Shown here piece after piece: positions 10,640 to 22,900 of a DNA stretch of 64,000 bases. The notes under the pieces were generated by a model. That model was not told the origin of the DNA. It saw only the letters and a program-made list of their open reading frames with translations, and did not search any database. Origin of the DNA: Isoetes taiwanensis (Eukaryota; Streptophyta; Lycopodiopsida; Isoetales; Isoetaceae); contig JAJEKV010000005.1 in NCBI GenBank assembly GCA_021234155.1, positions 22,643,584-22,707,583 on the forward strand, read 5' to 3'. Made by a program: the position numbers and the translations under genes. Numbering within the stretch: position 1 is the first letter of the stretch; each line of letters begins with the position of its first letter.

Positions 10640-11545
10640 CAGATGTCCCTCAATAAAATGTTGTAGGCGAGATTAAGCTCTCTTTAGTTGCTCACACGGA
10701 GCAAAGAGAATGCTTCAATAAAGATTGTATCATGCGATAGAATGCCAATGGCTGCACGTATTCACAATAGAGCAGACATGTAACAACAATTTGCAAGAAC
10801 CTAAATTACAAAACATGAAGCAAGAGATGCACGGGCACTTCTAACGTGAGACCGATGTGTCCCTCCAGAGAATCACGAAGTGCCTGCATAGGAGGATGTC
10901 GGGGCAGCCTCCAATGCAGATTGTAGTTCTAGGTTTAGCCTTCTAACACTTGGGTGGCTCCTCTGTTACATTCTATGGTAACAATAAGAACATGAGTCTG
11001 CTCAATTCTAACATCACACATGCTATCTGCCCATTCTTTGTTTCGTCCCCATGGACCTCCCATCCAATTTGTTAGGCCATAGGTCAGGAATATAAAGTCC
11101 TTATTCCCCTCGCCATAACGGGAGCCCGGCGTTGATGGGCAATGCGAGGGACTTAGTTGGCCTAAATAGGTGAATAAATTATATATTAAAATGCATGATG
11201 TTGTTCAAGTCAGAGTCTACCATATTGAGACGTGTTATAAAGAGAGAAGGTTTGACTATGTGTAGTGAACTTTAAGCTTTACTATGGGCTGTGATAATGC
11301 AGATGTAGATGTGTGCATTTGGATGTTTGAATTATTCTAGTGTATTTCAATGCTTAAAGTATTTTGGTCTTATGGTGTTCCCTATTATAAAATATGTTAT
11401 GTAATTTATTGTGGAGATGTGCTGATTGCACTAATGGGCTTTTGGAATGGTGTCTTTATGTTATACACATCCACAAATAAAAAGGCATCAACTCAACATA
11501 AGACTTGTTTAATGTCGCACAATCACATAAAGTGCATACATTTGT
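10640..11545 (+). mobile_element. Old LINE 3' fragment (same family as the next LINE)
   Basis: Three stretches match the LINE at 11603-17487 in order. CCTCAATAAAATGTTGTAGG matches about 16531. GTTTCGTCCCCATGGACCTC (about 11040) matches 16916. The 3' UTR block at 11459-11545 matches 17340-17425. CpG sites of the sister copy are mostly lost, and no open frame remains. It stops before the conserved 3' tail. Confidence 0.7.
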
Positions 11546-11602
11546 TACATAGTTGCTGGAGATGGTCGATTGCTAAGGCATTCTAATATATACAAGAATT
11601 TA

Positions 11603-11621
11603 GCGCCGGCGAAGCCGGCGC
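11603..11621. other. Perfect 8-bp GC hairpin
   Basis: GCGCCGGC-GAA-GCCGGCGC, a perfect stem with a 3-base loop, at the point where AT-rich DNA changes to the GC-rich LINE leader. It recalls the Helitron hairpins of this window but lacks a CTRR at the right distance. Confidence 0.6.
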
Positions 11622-11655
11622 CCAACGATGGAGTTTGAAGTTGCAAAGGTTCCAT

Positions 11656-11745
11656 CCCTCTCTCTAGCGCCCTCACAGCGCCCAGCTCCCTCTCTCTAGC
11701 GCCCTCACAGCGCCCAGCTCCCTCTCTCTAGCGCCCTCACTCCCC
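11656..11745 (+). repeat. 32-bp tandem repeat, about three units
   Basis: TCTAGCGCCCTCACAGCGCC starts at 11663, 11695 and 11727 (the third unit diverges after CCTCAC), giving a 32-bp period in the LINE leader. Confidence 0.85.
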
Positions 11746-11835
11746 TTGCATAGACCCCCTTGATTTGCCCCTTTCTGGCTTTCTCTCTCTAGGGTTTACA
11801 ATCTCTCTCTAGACCCAAAACCCCCAAACCCCCAA

Positions 11836-12284
11836 AAGGCGCTCCACCCGCCTTTCCGAGCCCCCAAACTGGATTCTAAGCACCCTTGAGGTAGCCAGAG
11901 ACCCCTCAGATTTTGGAGCCCTCAAAACCCCCACACCTGCGGTAGTTGGCATGCAATAATTGTGAGTGATGTTCTATTCTAATCTATGAGAAGCATGGCG
12001 ATAGATTAGAAGCGGTGGCATGTTAAATGGTGTCGTGTTGTACAAAGCTTTGGAAAGACCTATGAGAAGCGTTGGCGATGGGTCAAAGTCAAAGTCAAAG
12101 GTGGTGGGCACCCCCTACCGGGTCTTCTTGGGCTCGCTAGAATTTAGAGCACCGACACCCCTTGCCCACCACTTAGGGTTTCCGTTGACTAGCCCAAAAG
12201 GTGCTTTGCCCGCGTTCTTGAGTCCCCAAATTCAATTCTAGGCACCCTTTTCCGCAGCCGAGAGACCCCTCAAACTTTGGGAGT
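11836..12284 (+). repeat. Duplicated LINE leader segment (about 357-bp period)
   Basis: 11836-11927 and 12193-12284 align along their length (AAAAGGCGCTCCACCCGCC against AAAAGGTGCTTTGCCCGCG, both reaching GAGACCCCTCA). The pattern resembles promoter monomers at the 5' end of some LINEs. Confidence 0.7.
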
Positions 12285-13949
12285 CATGGCCACGAGAAGA
12301 TGGGCGGCCAGGAAACCAAAGGCGAGGGCCCGCCGCAGACAAACGGGTCCCGATCAGCCATCATGGGCGGGGAGAGTCATCCTCCATGAAGAAGGAGGCT
12401 CGGGCTAAGGCTAAGGCCCCCTCGGCGAGGCCAGCCCAAGGAAGGGATTAATTTCGGACCACATAGGAACTCCTGCCTTACAGAGGTGGAGCAACGTCAA
12501 AGCGGGAATGGAGGCTAACGATTCTCGTATTGAGGCTACCGGTGCCCGGGTGGCATGGCGTGGAGATGGAGTCCTCGGCATCCCATGTGCTCAAAAGGCA
12601 AATCGGAGTCAGAAGAAGAACCGTATCCGCAGGCTTGGAGACCGGACGTTGCATGTGGAAGATGGCCTTGGCCTTGCACACCGAGGCGGCGGCAAGGAAA
12701 GCCGTAGGAGGTCGCCGACATGCGGCCTTTGTTGAAAAGACTAAAAATGTTCATCACTCTGGACACCATGACACAGAGAGGGGCCTGGTTTAATGCAGGG
12801 GGAGGCGATGGTCACTTTACCGTTTTGATCGGAGGTAGAGGCGGCCACCACCATGGCACGGGGAGCAATGGGCTCCTTGCGCAAGCCGCATGCCGGTAAA
12901 ACGGCGAGGATCTTAAGTAAGATCGAAACAGCAAGCCCTTCGACGCCCGTGTGCTGGGGCTCGAGCATTGCTCGCTATTCTAAGCACGGAGCTCCGGGGT
13001 TGCGCGGGCAACCATCCGCATTGAGCCGGGGGTCTCCCCTACCGAGGGTTCATAGTCACTGCAGCAGTGCAGACAGGAGATGGCCAAGCAGCAGCAGGCC
13101 CTGCAAAGAGTTGTGCTCCAACAAACTTCCCGAGGGGCGAAGCGGGCTCGAACCCGCTATCGCCACGGCGGCCTCCCAGCAGGGCAGCCGCCCCTTACTG
13201 CTGCCCAGCTCTCCAGCCACTCCACGCCATCCGGCCACACTAAGTCCTCCCGCCATCCCGGCCACCACCACCACCCCGGCCACCGGGACCCGGCCTTAGC
13301 CCATCCCTTGGACCCTTGGGCATGAGAACTCAGGCCATGGCGGAGAGGCCACAATCTGGTAGTTCGAGGCATGCGTTACAGCCCAAGGGGAAGTCGCCCC
13401 AACATCGAACACACACATTTTCCGATCCGGATGACATTCGGGGGCGATTCACATTTCTCGAGCAGCGGCAGGCATGGGGCCCGGGCGCCCGCGTGGCGCA
13501 TTATCATATTCCACGGTTGCGGATGCGCAGTGCGTGATGCCATATGCGCCCGAGGGGCAGATGTTGAAAGGGGACATCCTTATGCGTGGGCCGGGACCTC
13601 TCCACCGTCTTGGCGGGAGATTTCTTGAGCGGGGGGCTTATCGGGGGTCCGAGAGGCGTGCCAGCGAGGGGGGGATGCGGGGATTGGTTCGAGGCGGGAT
13701 GCACATTTTAAATGGCCTGCTACTGCTGCTGTCATCCCCCCGGCCCCAAGGATGTTGCCTGTGACACCTTACACTTCTACTACCCGGCCCCCCCTTCTCC
13801 CTGCTCCTACTCTGGCTCCTTGGTGGATACGCCCTCGGCCACATCTTTGCCTCAAGCTCCATCTACTTCTCATCATTTCCTTGCTTCCCGGAAGTCACTC
13901 CCAATGACTCTGTTATACCATCCTGGCTGACAAATAGGAATTGTGCCTC
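12285..13949 (+). pseudogene. LINE ORF1-like region, not readable as one frame
   Basis: GC-rich, with several short overlapping plus-strand frames rich in Arg, Pro, Gly and Ser (for example 12508-12735 and 12853-13299). No zinc knuckle or RRM is clear. Its place before the endonuclease suggests a decayed ORF1. Confidence 0.4.
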
Positions 13950-14720
13950 GACAAATTGGTCTCATGGAATTGTCGAGGCTTCCCTTGGCGAGAAGGGGGC
14001 GGTCACGAACTTTGAAGTGGCGGCCGGTATGGATCTCATCTTCCTCATGGAGACATGGGGGGGCATCTTTGGGCTATGAGCTACTGATTTTTTAGGGTTA
14101 CCAACATTTCTCGGTCTTCAATACCATGTGGGACAGCAGGGTCATGGTGGAGTGGCTTGCTACTACCGGACAACCTTGGCACATTGGTTACCCTCCGAGG
14201 AAGGCAGAGGCCGAACAACCGGTGCTTCCGGGTTTGTGTGCATAATACCGGTGGCAACCCTCTTTTTACGTCGCTGTTATTTCCCTCCGCATGACGGCAC
14301 CTTCTATCGCAGCCACCCCGTCACGGATAGGATGGACCCGTATGTCGATCTATATGATGACATCTTTTGACAGATCAGCTAGATTGGGTAGAATTCGTCC
14401 TTCTTGGAGATTTCAATGCATGGGCGGGAGTAGAGCAGCCCATGCGACTTGACCCCCTCACGACGATGTCCTGCCGGCTTCACGCCCATGAGTCGCCTCG
14501 CCACGCTGGCCGGATGGCGACCCGAGCACTTCGCTTTGTGACGAGGCGATTCTGCTATGTGGCATTTTGACTTGATAATTTGCAATGGCCTTTCCAAGGG
14601 GGCGATTCACCATAAGTGCACATGCAGTGAGGACAATCGGGGAGGGTCTAGTGTGGTGGACTATGTGCTTGTAGTTGCGCCAAGATATGCATCTCATCAA
14701 TCGTTCCGGGTGAGCCGCAG
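13950..14720 (+). pseudogene. LINE apurinic-type endonuclease domain
   Basis: Motifs in order across frames: LVSWNCRG (catalytic Asn, 13956), IFLMETWG (catalytic Glu, about 14040), GGVACYYRTTLAHWLP, then FVLLGDFNAWAG (Asp and Asn, about 14395) and GGSSVVDYVLV (14640-14672). The final SDH box is not clean. This is the target-cutting enzyme of non-LTR retrotransposons. At least three frameshifts separate the motifs. Confidence 0.82.
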
Positions 14721-15229
14721 GACGGTCGGGATGAGGAGGTGGGCTCAGATCACCTCCCACTTTATTTGGACCTGGTTTGGCGAGCGCGAGAACCCCCACT
14801 ATGCCCGGCCCTCGTAGTCCTCGGTTGAGACTTCGATTATGGCTTGAGAGGACTTCTTCAAGATGCTCATGGGCCGCCCTCCCGGTAATTTTAGTGAGAC
14901 CTCCACACTAGAAGCGGCCAGACCAGACCGGTGACCGCTATTACGGGATGCAGCGGGCCAGTGCTTTAAGACCCCCAGCGTCGCCGCTTCGAATTTTAGC
15001 AACATTCCCCTCGTAATGTCGATGGTTTGATGCGGTTGTAAAGAACGCATAGCGGCGGCTCCGTCACGATACGGATCGGATACGCTGCAGGCCACCACCA
15101 TCGACCGCGCCCATATACTCGGAAGGACACAAAGGGCGGTACCTTTTACAAGCATCAGGGGAGATGTTCGCTCTTTGGACACTCATCCTCCCGAACCTTT
15201 TGGCCTTGAGAGTGCTTGAAGGCCAGCCC

Positions 15230-16310
15230 GACCCAATGGGGACATCACACCCGGGCGGTGGGAGCAGTGCCTGCGGCAGCTCTATGACCCGCCCAAGGGG
15301 ATGCGTGCGCCCATACCCCCCGGGGATGGCCCCCCATTGGTTCTTCTGGGCGAGGATGTTGAGGAGGGCACGCGGCGGCTAGCTAATGGGAAGGCGGTGA
15401 CCACCGATGGTATCGTTAGGCGAGTTACTCAAGTAGGCGGGGGGTTAGGCTTGTGGTCCTCACTACCTGTTCAGCGAGCATTGGGAGGGTTTCCCCGACA
15501 ATTGACCAGCGGGGGTTGTTCCCATTCACAAGGCGGGGCGACCCACAATGTCCGCCAATTCACCGGACGATCATGGTCGATTCATTTATTTGCCAAACCG
15601 TTGGTTGGCATTCTCAAAGCGATTGACATTGCGAGGCGGATGTGGACAGCCCCTCACACTTGTAAAACTTGACCCCGCCACTCAACGATTGACCATATCT
15701 TTACATCCGGGGCGATTGAAGACGGCGGAATCATCGGTGGACTTGTATTGCCGCTTTGTGGACTTAAAGGCTTTTGATAATGATCCCGAGGAAAAGGCGT
15801 AGGCTATGATGCGTCAACTGGGGCTTTTACGCCTGCAGAATGCCATATACAGGTTGTATGAGAGTTGTTTTGGCAGGATCACTTCGCCGGGCCAAGCATT
15901 CACCAGTAGTATCAAGAAAGGGGTCAAAGCAGGGTTGCCCCTCTCGCCAACACTTTTGGCCTCTACATTGATCGATTTAGAGCCCACGGCCATCGAAGCA
16001 TGGGGGATGGCAACGCCTTTTGCACGAGGTCATCCGCCCGGCTCATCTATGTGGGGCGATGTTGGTTGGCCCACACCCTGCTATTCAGCCTCTCCCGGAT
16101 GCCCTAGACACATTTTTGTCGGGCTACGGACATGTTTGGCGTCAATGGCCAAGACCAGGGTGGTTCTCATATCCTCTTCCGCCACCCATGCCTCTCGCAC
16201 TCACATATGGGGGACTGACTGTGGGCGTCAGCCCACCTACAAGTACCTAGGGGTGGAGTTCCCCTCCTCGCTCTGGCGGGAGGCGTCTATCGCTTATTAT
16301 GGGTAACAAT
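15230..16310 (+). pseudogene. LINE reverse transcriptase domain
   Basis: Begins with the linker WEQCLRQLYDPPKG (about 15262), then EEGTRRLANGKAVTTDGI. It continues through FVDLKAFDNDPEEKA (catalytic Asp box A), MRQLGLLRLQNAIYRLYE, GRITSPGQAFTSSIKKGVKAG and PLSPTL, to AKTRVVLISSS and TYKYLGVEF. The YADD box is not readable (about 16030-16060), so the copy is inactive. Confidence 0.85.
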
Positions 16311-17232
16311 GGAAAGCGCTTTATGCCATGCGGCCAAGAATCACCCGTGCGTAGCTATATGATTGGGGCCATCGATCCACATCATTAGTGGCAAACGGGT
16401 CGAGCTGCAAAGTCTTCAGTGCATAATAGAGGTTTGGGGCCCGGTCGTCTCTTTGGCGATCACGGAATGACTTGGAGCAAGGTCGCGGAAGGCATTTTAT
16501 ACCGGGCAACTTGGGGTGAAACCTTCAGTCCCCAATAAAATGTTCTAGGCGAGGCCCGGATTCTTTAAACCCCGGAGCAGTCCTTGATAGACACATCGTC
16601 TATTTTCGAGAAAGTGGTTACTATGGGTGATGCTCGGCCCCGCGACCGGGCTTACACCGTGGCCATGAGTCCGGGCAACAATTTTAGGGCTAAATTGGAG
16701 GGTAAGAGAGATCGGTGGTTTCGCCCGGATGGAGCGGAGGAGAATCACGAGTCGTGCAAATTGAAGCGATATGGCCGATCGTGGCGACTGCCGGGAGTAC
16801 CTAGATGCTTGTTTCCTTGGCAAGCTCCACGGGACCCCATTGCTCTAGAAGCGGTCAAAATGGCCCATTACAAGGGCACATCAACCCATGTTAGCCCGGG
16901 GCCCATTACCTGCGTTTCGTCCCCATGGACCTCCCCATCAGACTCATTGCCTCCATTCGAATATAAAGTGCCCACCATCTTCTAGATCGGGGAGGCGGTG
17001 GTGGATTGGGGAGCCCCACCGGGACGAGCTTGGCCGGTCGGGCCAAGCGGGTGCCATTGAGGATGAGTCTCACACTTTCGAGTTGCCCAGCGTTGATCGG
17101 TCCGGGCGGATTTACGCCTCCCTTAGAAAACGGGCGTGCCTTTTGCATTTCGATGAACACATGGGCCGTCGATGCGTGCCACGGGGTCATACATTTGGAG
17201 GTGCGGACCCTGCGATTTCACCTTTGCCTTAA
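16311..17232 (+). pseudogene. LINE C-terminal region with degenerate zinc knuckle
   Basis: Collinear with the cleaner copy at 26830-27716: ALYAM, VTMGDARP and finally GAIEDESHTFEL. The last matches GAIEDECHALQIC of the sister copy, but the Cys partners are lost. Confidence 0.7.
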
Positions 17233-17339
17233 AGTATTTTTTGTCCGTGACTAGGCACTATTAGGGGTGGTGCATTTGTATATATTGGGATGTTTTACGC
17301 ATTTTATATGATTAGCTTTGGTTTGTTGTCAGGCCGATT

Positions 17340-17487
17340 GTTATACACAGTTTTTCAAATAAAACCATCGCCTCAACATAGGACTTTTTTAATCCGGATG
17401 ATAACATAAAAGTGCATGCATTTTTGTATTGGGTCCCATAGACCGATTGGTCTCCGTGGACGATAAAAGTACCTTCCTTCCTTCCTA
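17340..17487 (+). mobile_element. LINE 3' UTR and (CTTC)n-ended tail
   Basis: Holds the TTTTTTAATC-nn-GRTGATAA element seen in other copies, then GGGTCCCATAGACCGATTGG and TCTCCGTGGACGATAAAA, ending in a CTTC tandem run. Confidence 0.75.
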
Positions 17488-18217
17488 TGGCTTTGTGGGA
17501 TTGGAGAATTGTATTATTGAGACTATTGATACAATTTGTCTAAAATTTTCTAAATGGTTGAGGTGGGTTTTAATTGTAATGATAGTAGATCAGCTAATTT
17601 TTTTAGTATAGTTTTATGGCTTATCAACTATGGCACCTCAAGTGCATGTCGAGCTCCAGCAAATACGAATATGATTTGTTAGATTCGTCTAAGCACTCAT
17701 ACTGGGTTGTAGAAGTTGATAAGCAATAGCACTATCAAGATCAAATTATGCACTATTGAATGATCGTCGAGAAAGTGGAAGTTTTAGAGCTTTTTAGTTT
17801 TTTTTGGTGAAACACACATATGCAAACATGGATAAAAGCAAATGGGTAGACTATGACAAATAGTTAGTCATAAGGAAGAGATTTATCTATCTAACAAGGA
17901 TTATTGGCTCTCATGGAACTTTACCTATGCCATGTCAAGTTTGTATCTGTATGTAATGTATTTGATGTCTTCGTTCTTCAATGTTATTTTATATTATAAA
18001 CGCGTATACATTTTCAATAGATGTAGGAGGAAGTGCATTTTTTCTGGGAGGTGATAAAGTAACGTACCTATCTATATACCCCACATTTGGTGTTCTCTCC
18101 TATTTCCATTTGCGCTGTAGAATTATCACCTAGATGGCGTTCTTTCTGTTGTTTCTCTCTTATTCTCATTTGCATCACTTCTTCTTGTTGTTTCTCTCTT
18201 ATTTCCATTTGCGCCAG
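17488..18217. other. Unassigned AT-rich DNA
   Basis: Two related fragments (CTCTCTTATTTCCATTTGCGC and a near copy) at about 18100-18215. No gene. Confidence 0.5.
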
Positions 18218-18415
18218 TCATTGGGTCTTTAACGCAAAATGAGGAGCTAATTTGTAATGAATAAGCATAAATCTAACCGAATTTTCGACTGAATAATTTC
18301 TCCTTTCTGCGATACCATTTTGGTTGTGAGCATATATACAATTGGATTTCTTCTGATATGCTTCAATTGTTATGGCTAGAAGATAACCACACCAATCAAA
18401 CGTATGAGCCATCAA
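18218..18415 (-). pseudogene. copia integrase fragment
   Basis: The minus strand gives TFDWCGYLLAITIEAYQK, then QNGIAERRNYSVENSVRFML, the same integrase motif as at the window start (QNGVAERKNR). About 30 residues normally lying between the two blocks are missing, so there is an internal deletion. Confidence 0.75.
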
Positions 18416-19555
18416 GAAAAGTGAATATGAACAAACTGTCGGCGTACATTGCAGTCAAAGGATTATATCTTCCAAATCACAGAAATGGTTAAACTACTCA
18501 TGCGGTTGCTAACGTTTGCAAAAGTAAAAGCAAGTTATCTCATGAGTTCTAGCAAGATCCCAATTCTGTATATATCATGCACCATGATTGTAAGCAACAA
18601 ACATTAAGGTCTATACAAACATCAAGGTATACTTTTGAAGATTTTATTGACTGGCAAGGGCATACCTTATAAAAGAATGTGTTTATTAGTTTGAACATTT
18701 TCTAAAATTGCTTTATGTACCATACATTGTGGCATAAAACACTGTCCACTATGGAAAGGTGAATTTTGGATGAACACCCTTTGGAATATGTTAGATGCAT
18801 GCAACATATCTGTTATAATCCTGTTAAAAAATAAAAAATTCAAATGGCTTCAGTGCTAATCAGATCGAAATAGTAGGGATTTGAGGATCCAGTAGCACCG
18901 TACCAAAAACGGATTGAAACACTTTCAGTTTGAACGACACGAATTAGGAAAATTTTTTGCAAAAAACTGCACAGTCTGCCATTATTTGCGCAGATAACTG
19001 TGGGATTCTGTTCTCCAAGATATCTAATGGGGATCCTAGAGTATTCTGGAGGAATTCCAGAGCACGAAATAACATTATAGAGGGATTCCAGAGCATGCTA
19101 TAAAAAGTCCTCCAGGATCCTCAGCTGGATTGAAATGCCAGAAATGCCGAACTAAAAAATGGCTTAGTGGTTGCAGAGACATATACATATGAAAAAGAAA
19201 TCTGTCCTCTGCAACATGCAAGATAAACAGCTGGACAACATCTTCAATACCTTCTGGAGTACTATAACAGTATAAAACAACATGCAAAATAAGATGCAAC
19301 TATAAGAATGAAAAGAACAGCTTAGGGCAAGTGAATGATCAACTCAAAATTGATCTGTCGCTCAGGATCTAAAGATCCTTATAAAAGAAACAGAGAAGCT
19401 AACTATAGAAACAACATAATTTCAGCATAAAAGGATGCCTCGTAATTCATCCACTAATCATGGCACCAAGTAGGTGAACCATTTTTGGATGGCAGCATAT
19501 TCAGTTGTTCAACACACCTGCTTGCTGGAGCCTAAAGACGTTTTGCTCACTTGGT

Positions 19556-19905
19556 TAACAGCATTTGCTGCTTGAGCAGAACCCTTGGAAAAATGTGAAG
19601 TTGCTCTCGACGGAACTTGAATTTGGCTATTGGTAAAGGCTTGGTGAAGATGTCAGTAGGCATAGTTTGAATATTGCAATAGGGCGTGGTGATGCTTCTC
19701 TCTTGCATTTTTTCACGAATGAAGTGAAAGAGAACATTGATGGGCTTAGACTGGCCATGGAATTTAGAGCCTTTAGGTAGAGCTATAGCACTCTGATTGT
19801 CACAATACAAATGGGCAGGCACCTCCTGCTAAATATCAAGATCCTGAGTAATTTTATGAAGCCATTCAACTTCTTTGGTTGTTTCAACTGCTGAAATGTA
19901 CTCTA
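19556..19905 (-). pseudogene. copia RNase H, C-terminal end
   Basis: The minus strand reads VEYISAVETTKEVEWLHK, a stop, then HLYCDNQSAIAL, a K-I-NVLFHFIREK-like block and MPTDIFTKPLPIAKFKFR. This is the standard end of copia pol. It diverges from the element at 1-1961, so it is a different family. Downstream on the same strand, TGTTGAACA ending at 19514 may open its 3' LTR, but the far LTR end was not found. Confidence 0.82.
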
Positions 19906-22900
19906 CGATGCCAAACTCAAAGGATTTCTGTACTCTGAAAAGTTTAGCTCTTTTTCATGATGTGGGCGATGGATTTGCTCGCTGGAATTAGCTAGCTTCA
20001 TGCTTATTAAACACACAGAGCAACCTAATATAGAATTAGCTAGCTTCTAGCTCAGCCCGGCCGTTTGGTGGTAGTCGGTACAGAGCCTCTGCAAGAGCTA
20101 CAATAAATAGGGCTAATTGCCAATTTATTTTGTGGAAACCAATTTCTGGGTGGGGCGGCCTACCTCGAGGTTGATCGGCTAGCTTTTATGCTTTATGTGG
20201 CGATGGAGCTCTTGATTCCGGATGGAATACAGCAGTTACATGGAGCAGGACAGCCGTGCCATGGTGCTTGGAGCCGTTGCTACCTCTTCAACTGGAAACT
20301 CCATTGCCCGAAAATAAAAGGAGCACGGCACACTACACAAAAACACATGTATTAATTCTAAGCTTGGGCGATGGAAAGGAAATTGTTGAGTGGGCACCTC
20401 AGACTCCATAGCTAAGGACGTGCATCACCAGAACTTCACCACGCAGGGCTTCTCCAAACAAAAATGAAAAATGGGTTATAGCCGTGTGCGTGCTTTAAGC
20501 CAGAAAAGGGCCGCCGGAAAAGTTCTCATAATTCTAAAAACACACACACGCAAAGTTGAACTTTCACTTAATTCCATGCCGGAATAGATTGCCGGAAAAC
20601 GATGATAATTCCAATTATATTTAGTCAGATATTGAATTCTACAATAAATATGTAGATTTTAATATGGAAGCAATTGAGGCTATATGTAAACCGTTGTGCC
20701 AATTGCACGTAAAAAATCAAGAAAATGATTTATATATTTTATGTCTAGGGATACATAAAGGTACATGAAGTTAATTACGGCTTTTGTAATAGATGCTTCT
20801 TTGAATTTCAAATGTGTGGCATTCCATTAAAAGCGATCTTTACAAAACACCCATTGACATGCAAACATTTGACACGATCTTTACATCACCACTAACAGCC
20901 ATGAATGCATGGTCTATTATATTATATGAGCTGGTCTGTTGGAATGATTTATGGCCACCCTTAGAATGCTAGTTATTTGGATGCATGAAACATGCAATAT
21001 ATGATATGCCTGATTTAAAATGGAGTTAAGTTGGGCATCTAGTGTTATACATTATCAAACATTATCAAACATGAGCATAACAAAGTAGTTTGTTGTCTCC
21101 TGGATCAAAAGCGACATAGCAATAGTAAGGCACATAGCAATGCAAGGCCTCATCAATATGAATACTACACCTCTTTCTATTGGCCGAGCATTAGTCTCAG
21201 TTGTATATGTAACCATGATACGTTTTCAAGCATGGTGGGCTAATTAGTGAATAATCATTTGGTTTAAGAAACCTCTTACATTTAATTAGAGTCAACTTAT
21301 AATTTTTGTGTTAAACATGGCAAACTTGATCCAAAGATGCCATTACATGAATAACATTCATATACATCTTAATACATTCTAATGGTATTTTTAGGTTCCA
21401 AATTTCAAACATCTAATGCTAATATGTACGATGAATCGATATCCTCATACAATCCCCAACTAACAAATGATACACCACTTATACCTCCTTTTTGAGGATG
21501 ACAATGACTTGTTATGCACCAGGACACTTTCGGATCGACTTAATTCGAGTCATGGTCGCGATGGTGTATCATATCCTCCCTTCTCAATGCCTTCAATAAA
21601 TGTGCCTAGCAAGTTTGGCAATTTCTACCCCGAAAGGGTAAGAATGAAGGGCCTCTTGTGGTTAAAAAACTATTTATTTGCGGGCTCTAGCCATCTCGTT
21701 TCCATCTACAGGTAGTAGCATTAAAATATGAGGTAACGAGGTCAGCGATGTGCATGACCATCCTCACCAAGCCCTTCCCATTGCATGTTCTCAAGCGTTA
21801 AATTACATGCTCACGGGCTTTAATGCCTTCAAGCTAGATCAACACTTCCACCAATAAGACCGGGTAAAAATTTTTGCAAGGCCATTCGGACGAGACTTGT
21901 GAAATGCGGCGTGTACCATCATCACGGTGTCTATAAAATTTATGTCCATATGACATCTAATTGTTATGAGCACTCAAAGTTGGTAAAAGCATGTAAATAC
22001 CTAGGATGAGATATAGCAATCGGCGGCTACAACAATCAAACATAGACATTTTAGATATTGGCAAGGCACTTTCTCGACCATTTGTTAGAACTTCAATGAG
22101 AATGTTATGGGCACCTTTTAGCATAGCTTTGAAGACCCGGCATTCCTTCGCTTCCAATGCTATACACCGCCGGGTATCGTACTCTAGTGGTCGCAATGGT
22201 CATTAAATCATTCATCGAGAACCAAAAGACTATGAAATGAACTTGGGCCTTGAGGAAAATAAAAGCTCATATACCTTTTACATCTTCGGAACATAGAGGG
22301 ATCGTGGTGACACTAGAAATTACCACATGCTCTTCAACTTTTTTTTTTTTTGCACCAAGGGCAGCACCATGGACACTATATGTTCACTTTTTGCGGAAAA
22401 ACATATCCCATTAAAGTGGTTATCTAAAAATGCAATGAGTTGAGAACATCGGGCCAAGCAAAATGAACTATAAGTTGATAATCCTAATGTTACATACCTT
22501 TATTATCGTTGAGTTGAGAGCATTAAATCTGAATTACATCTTGAACAAAAATGACCCATACTGGGATAATCAATTAAGAAATGATATAGATCCATACCTT
22601 TGACATTTGCATGTGCAATCAAAAGGTTGAGTTTGTAATCCTCTGTTTATCTAGTACCTCATTCAAAATGTTTTGATTTCTATCCAAAAATGAAAAGCGA
22701 ACAAAAATCAGGCATGGTAATCCATTTGTTATGGATGCTCATCCCATCTTCTCATGCATTGAGCCTTGACAAGCGGTGGGAACATGATAAAGAAAACAAA
22801 TTGTTGTGAAAATATTGAATCGTAGCTTGCGGTCATTCTAGCTCTTTAGCTGCAAGAAACAATAAAAGCGGACATTCTTGCTCTTCCGGCAATAATATTT

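Larger units (their letters stand above)
11603..17487 (+). mobile_element. Long non-L1 LINE copy, GC-rich, frameshifted
   Basis: One orientation throughout: a repeated GC-rich leader, an ORF1-like region (about 12280-13900), endonuclease, RT, a C-terminal region and a 3' tail ending in (CTTC)n. The last part carries GGGTCCCATAGACC and GTCTCCGTGGACGATAAAA, shared with the LINE ending at 27949 and, in part, with the minus-strand tail at 33126-33180. Most CpG sites survive, yet the frames are broken by many small indels. The left boundary is uncertain: it may start at the hairpin at 11603 or later. Confidence 0.75.

Noticed and set aside
13141-13170. tRNA T-arm-like hairpin (GGGCTCGAACCCGC)
   Set aside because: No A box or acceptor stem at tRNA distance; lies inside GC-rich LINE sequence, so chance is likely.
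14799-15182. 127-codon minus-strand frame in the LINE
   Set aside because: Antisense to the LINE endonuclease-RT linker in GC-rich DNA, where long antisense frames are common.
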